Below, piece after piece: positions 4,536 through 7,519 of a DNA stretch of 7,519 nt. The position numbers were made by a program, and so were the translations under genes. The stretch is from assembly GCA_019415425.1 (NCBI GenBank), contig DXZF01000182.1:1-7519 (forward strand), read 5' to 3'. How positions within the stretch are numbered: position 1 is the first letter of the stretch; every line of letters starts with the position of its first letter. Source of the DNA: Bacillota bacterium. GTDB lineage: Bacteria > Bacillota > Clostridia > Christensenellales > QAND01. The notes beneath the pieces were generated by a model. That model had not been told where the DNA came from, searched no databases, and was given only the letters and a program-made list of their open reading frames with translations.

Positions 4536-5009
4536 ATGAAAACACGGACATGTTGCTTTACAGGGCATCGGAATTTACCGCCGTCTGCGTTGCCACACAT
4601 CCGCTGCCGCCTATCGGCATGCATGACGACGTTGATTCAACAGGGCGTTGTTTACTTTGGCGCGGGCGGTGCGCTGGGATTTGATACGCTGGCTGCACAG
4701 ATGGTACTGGATTTTCAAACACAATATCCGCAGATTCGCCTGATTCTCGTTCTGCCCTGCGCCGATCAAACGCGCAAATGGTCGCCAGAGAATCAAGCGA
4801 GATTTCAATCCATTTTGCGCCGTACAGATAAGATCGTGGTGCTTGCCAAGCAGTATGAACCCGGCTGCATGCAACGCAGGAACCGCTACCTTGTCGATCA
4901 CAGTGGGGTTTGCGTGTGTTATTTGACAAGGAATGCGGGGGGAACGTTCTATACGGTCCAATATGCGAAGAAAAACGGGCTTACCGTCCTGAACTGCGCT
5001 TTGCCCTGA
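4536..5009 (+). CDS. SLOG/DUF1273 (YpsA-like) family protein
   Basis: A 157-residue protein. ATG 4536 follows GGAGG with a 5-nt gap; the frame opens earlier at 4452 but without such a site. It has the marks of the DUF1273/SLOG Rossmann-like family: TGHR at 9-12 after the first strand; the glycine-rich GAGGALGFDTLAAQMVL at 42-58; LPCADQTRKWS at 73-83; and PGCMQRRNRYLVDHS at 109-123, followed by GGT and YAKKNG near the end. SLOG proteins are thought to bind nucleotides or nucleotide-derived ligands; B. subtilis YpsA is linked to cell division and stress, and relatives occur on mobile elements and phages. No catalytic effector domain is fused here. It stands alone, divergent from an XRE regulator with paired palindromes between, so it is likely a repressed gene. 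The family call is strong, the biochemical role is unknown. Confidence 0.88.
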   Translation: MKTRTCCFTGHRNLPPSALPHIRCRLSACMTTLIQQGVVYFGAGGALGFDTLAAQMVLDFQTQYPQIRLILVLPCADQTRKWSPENQARFQSILRRTDKIVVLAKQYEPGCMQRRNRYLVDHSGVCVCYLTRNAGGTFYTVQYAKKNGLTVLNCALP

Positions 5010-5058
5010 GCACCGCCCGCATCTGCCCGCAGGCGGGATTCTGTTTTCAGACGAATGC

Positions 5059-5140
5059 CCACACCGGCCATGCGGGTCGCGCCTGCGCCCCCGGCCGCGC
5101 GCGGATGCGGCAAAAAAAGGATTTTTCCCGCCCGGTGTGG
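5059..5140 (+). other. Long inverted repeat in the dgt upstream region
   Basis: CCACACCGG (5059-5067) and CCGGTGTGG (5132-5140) are perfect 9-bp arms enclosing about 64 nt that is itself GC-rich and contains CCGCGCGCGG. It lies in the 176-bp gap between the SLOG and dgt genes, where no other gene is seen. A weak -10-like TAATAT (5144-5149) follows. It could be a terminator-like structure for the SLOG transcript or chance pairing in GC-rich DNA. Confidence 0.3.
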
Positions 5141-5185
5141 AAGTAATATACAACACGACACCCACAGGCGGGGGAGGGATTTTTG

Positions 5186-6196
5186 ATGGAGATCGTACAG
5201 CGCACGTTGGACATGCAGGCAAAGACGCTTTCGCCGTACGCGACGCTGGCACAGCACAGCCGCGGGCGCAGGCGCGAAGAGGAGCCGTGCCCGGTGCGCA
5301 CGTGCTTTGCGCGCGACCGCGACCGCATTCTGCACTCCAACTCCTTTCGCCGCTTAAAGCACAAGACGCAGGTGTTCATCGCGCCGGAGGGCGACCACTT
5401 CCGCGAGCGCATGACGCACACGCTGGAAGTGACGCAGATCGCGCGCACCATCGCGCGCGGGCTGCTGCTCAACGAGGACCTCACCGAGGCCATCGCGCTG
5501 GGGCACGATCTGGGGCACACGCCGTTTGGCCACACCGGCGAGCGCGTGCTCAATGCGCTGTGCAAGGCCGGGTTTCGCCACAACGAGCAGAGCCTGCGCG
5601 TGGTGGACGTGCTGGAGCGCGACGGCAAGGGCCTGAACCTGACCTTTGAAGTGCGCGACGGCATCCTCAACCACCGCACCTCGCTCACCCCGTCCACGCC
5701 GGAGGGGCACATCGTGCGCCTGTCCGACAAGATCGCGTACATCAACCACGATATCCAGGACGCCGAGCGCTGCGGCGAGCTGTCGGAGGACGACCTGCCG
5801 CGCGCGTGCGTGCAGCTGCTGGGCCACAGCAGCTCCGAGCGCATCCACACGCTGGTGGTGGATACCATCACGCACTCGCACGAGGGCGAAATCCGCATGA
5901 GCGCGCCCGTTGCCAAGGCCATGGCGGACCTGCGCGCATTTCTGTTTGAAAAGCTGTATTTTGGCGCGCGCGCCCGCGTACAATCGCAAAAGGCGGAAGG
6001 GCTGCTGAACATCCTCTTCACCCACTACATGGAGACGGAACACGCCCTGCCGCCGCTGTACGAGGCGATCGCGCAGGCCGAGGGGCGCGAGCGCGCGGTG
6101 GCCGACTACATTGCGGGCATGAGCGACCAGTTCGCCACCCGCACCTTTACCGGGCTGTTCGTGCCCACGCAGTGGCGCGGCGCACAGCGCCTGTAG
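5186..6196 (+). CDS. dgt: dGTP triphosphohydrolase-like HD-domain protein
   Basis: A 336-residue protein, usual for the short Gram-positive dGTPase-like class. ATG 5186 is preferred over TTG 5183 because GGAGGG lies 7 nt before it. The HD metal site is complete: H78 (MTHTLEV), H107-D108 (GHDLGHTPFGH) and D181 (RLSDKIAYINHD). Other family marks are RDRDRILHSNSFRRLKHKTQVF near 43-64, HNEQSLRV at 132-139 and GILNHRT at 159-165. Such enzymes hydrolyse dNTPs, classically dGTP, to the deoxynucleoside and tripolyphosphate and so tune dNTP pools; substrate choice in this class is not visible from sequence. It lies 64 bp upstream of dnaG on the same strand, a common Clostridia order (dgt-dnaG-rpoD). 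Codons are strongly GC-rich, unlike the regulator island to its left. Confidence 0.93.
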   Translation: MEIVQRTLDMQAKTLSPYATLAQHSRGRRREEEPCPVRTCFARDRDRILHSNSFRRLKHKTQVFIAPEGDHFRERMTHTLEVTQIARTIARGLLLNEDLTEAIALGHDLGHTPFGHTGERVLNALCKAGFRHNEQSLRVVDVLERDGKGLNLTFEVRDGILNHRTSLTPSTPEGHIVRLSDKIAYINHDIQDAERCGELSEDDLPRACVQLLGHSSSERIHTLVVDTITHSHEGEIRMSAPVAKAMADLRAFLFEKLYFGARARVQSQKAEGLLNILFTHYMETEHALPPLYEAIAQAEGRERAVADYIAGMSDQFATRTFTGLFVPTQWRGAQRL

Positions 6197-6206
6197 AAAA
6201 AAGAAG

Positions 6207-6220
6207 GATTTTGCAAAATC
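6207..6220. promoter_or_regulatory. Perfect palindrome between dgt and dnaG
   Basis: GATTTTGCAAAATC is a perfect 14-bp palindrome starting 10 nt after the dgt stop, in the 64-bp dgt-dnaG gap. TTGCAA inside it plus TCTTAT 17 nt later gives a weak promoter-like pair. It could be an operator, a minor hairpin or chance. Confidence 0.3.
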
Positions 6221-6260
6221 GTGTCGAATATATTCTTATGCACATAGAAAGGGGCGCAGG

Positions 6261-7519
6261 ATGGCAGGCTTTTATGCAGAAGACTGGTTAGAGGATCTGC
6301 GCGCGCGCAACGACATTGTGCAGGTGGTCTCCCAATACGTGCCGCTCACCCAGAAGAGCCGGCGCTACTGGGGATGCTGCCCCTTCCACAGCGAAAAGAC
6401 GCCGTCCTTCTCCGTGGATCCGGACAAGCAGTTCTACTACTGCTTCGGGTGCCACGCCGGCGGCAACGTCATCCACTTCATCATGAACGCCGAAAAGCTG
6501 ACCTTTCCCGAGGCCGTGCAGTTCCTGGCCGAGCGGGCGGGCATTCCGCTGCCGGATACGGCCAATGACGAGGCGTTCCAAAAGAGGCGGCAGCAAAAGG
6601 AGCGGCTGTACGGCGCGCTGCGCGAAGCGGCCCGCTACTACCACCGCATGTTGCACACCGATGCGGGCGTACAGGCGCGCGCGTATCTGGAGCGGCGCGG
6701 CATGACGCAATCGCAGATCGTGCACTTCGGGCTGGGGTACGCCCCGCACGGCTGGCAGAATCTGACCGACTACCTCTTGCAAAAGGGGTACCGGCCGCAC
6801 GAGCTCGTCAAGGCCGGCCTGATGGTGGAAAAGGGCGATCGCCGCTACGATTTCTTTCGCGATAAGGTCATGTTTCCCATCATCGATCAGCGCGGCCGGG
6901 TGGTGGGCTTTGGCGGCCGCATGATGCAGGGCGATGGGCCCAAGTACATCAACACCGCTCAGACCGCGGTGTACAACAAGCGCGAGATGCTCTACGGCAT
7001 CAACTTCTCCCGCCGCTTCGGCCACGCGCGCGAGCTGTTCGTGGTGGAGGGGTATATGGACTGCATCACCGTCTCCAGCTTCGGGTTTGAAAACGTGGTG
7101 GCCAGCCTGGGCACCGCGCTGACCACCGGGCAGGTGCGGCTGATCCGCCGCTTTGCCGATACCGTGTACATCTGTTACGACGGCGACGCGGCCGGGCGCA
7201 ACGCCACGCTGCGCGGGCTGGATCTGGTGGAAAAGGAGGGCCTTTCGGTGCGCGTGCTGATGCTGCCCGATGGCCTGGATCCCGACGACTTTTTGCGCCA
7301 GCGCGGCGCCAAGGCGTTTGCAGAGCTGAAAAAGCAGGCGCTGACGCTGACCGAATGCAAGATCGAAGCGGTGCGCGCCGCGTGCGATATGCAGCGCGAG
7401 GACGGCCGCATGGCCTTTGCGCAAAGGGCGTGCGCGCTGCTCGCAGGCGCGTCGCCGGTCGAGCGCGAGCGGTACATGCGCCGCATCGCGCAGATCTCCG
7501 GCTTTGCGCTGGAGACCAT
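6261..7519 (+). CDS. dnaG: DNA primase DnaG, 3'-truncated by window end
   Basis: 419 complete codons from ATG 6261, preceded by GGGGCGCAGG; the gene is still open at the window end, and about 600 residues are usual. DnaG makes the RNA primers for lagging-strand synthesis and works with the replicative helicase. The N-terminal CHC2-type zinc domain is present with C40, H43, C61 and C64 (CPFHSEKTPSFS and YYCFGCHAGG). The catalytic core follows at about 115-240 (PIIDQRGRVVGFGGR, PKYINT), and the Toprim domain shows E263 (VVEGYMD) and D307/D309 (YDGDAAGR), close to the E. coli numbering. LPDGLDPDDFLR near 330-345 is also typical. The helicase-binding C-terminal domain lies beyond the window. It is probably co-transcribed with dgt, with a possible extra promoter in the 64-bp gap. 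Confidence 0.96.
   Translation, partial: MAGFYAEDWLEDLRARNDIVQVVSQYVPLTQKSRRYWGCCPFHSEKTPSFSVDPDKQFYYCFGCHAGGNVIHFIMNAEKLTFPEAVQFLAERAGIPLPDTANDEAFQKRRQQKERLYGALREAARYYHRMLHTDAGVQARAYLERRGMTQSQIVHFGLGYAPHGWQNLTDYLLQKGYRPHELVKAGLMVEKGDRRYDFFRDKVMFPIIDQRGRVVGFGGRMMQGDGPKYINTAQTAVYNKREMLYGINFSRRFGHARELFVVEGYMDCITVSSFGFENVVASLGTALTTGQVRLIRRFADTVYICYDGDAAGRNATLRGLDLVEKEGLSVRVLMLPDGLDPDDFLRQRGAKAFAELKKQALTLTECKIEAVRAACDMQREDGRMAFAQRACALLAGASPVERERYMRRIAQISGFALET

Noticed and set aside
4910..5146. 78-codon plus-strand frame in the SLOG-dgt gap
   Set aside because: It begins inside the SLOG gene in another frame, has no ribosome binding site and resembles no known protein.
5047..6021. Minus-strand frames of 324 and 229 codons opposite dgt
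   Set aside because: The plus strand has a complete HD-domain protein with all metal ligands. The antisense frames are Arg/Ser- or Val/Ala-rich shadows.
6288..7424. Minus-strand frame of 378 codons
   Set aside because: It is antisense to dnaG, whose zinc and Toprim motifs are intact. The sequence is His/Ala/Val-rich without domains.

Overview
The window reads as a contig end from a GC-rich gut-type Firmicute (Clostridia-like). The main reasons are the dgt-dnaG pair at the right, strong GGAGG-type ribosome binding sites, XRE and DUF1273/SLOG proteins of the kind common in Clostridia, and hairpin-rich intergenic repeats. Genus cannot be fixed from this sequence alone. Bases 1-21 are not biological: they match the Nextera transposase adapter, so position 1 is a true contig end and the first gene is cut there.

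Layout. (1) 22-2552, minus strand: two overlapping GC-rich genes that look like phage virion genes, a ~295-residue adaptor-like protein followed by a large beta-rich structural protein running off the contig. (2) 2553-3189: about 640 bp with no credible gene, built from repeats: GC-rich hairpins, a 69-bp direct repeat in two copies, a 4 x 25-bp tandem array, and two copies of a two-hairpin module whose first stem differs in sequence but stays paired. (3) 3190-5009: an island that looks less GC-rich, made of small regulators. It holds a ribbon-helix-helix protein (minus) divergent from an XRE repressor (plus), with operator-like dyads between them; a second XRE gene (minus) whose last ~16 codons are lost to a one-base frameshift; a third XRE gene (minus); and, divergent from it across a pair of CTATATATAG palindromes, a SLOG/DUF1273 (YpsA-like) protein. 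Two intrinsic terminators separate the converging genes. (4) 5186-7519, plus strand: core genes dgt (HD-domain dGTP triphosphohydrolase-like) and dnaG (primase, cut by the window end).

How it fits together. The right part is replication and nucleotide housekeeping. The middle looks like an acquired regulatory island with self-controlled repressors. The left part looks like a prophage or prophage remnant, but the repeat block sits where capsid or portal genes would be expected upstream of the two virion genes. I see no complete new defence or mobile system. The most unusual items are the covarying hairpin modules, the two divergent operator regions, the SLOG-XRE pairing and the single-base frameshift.
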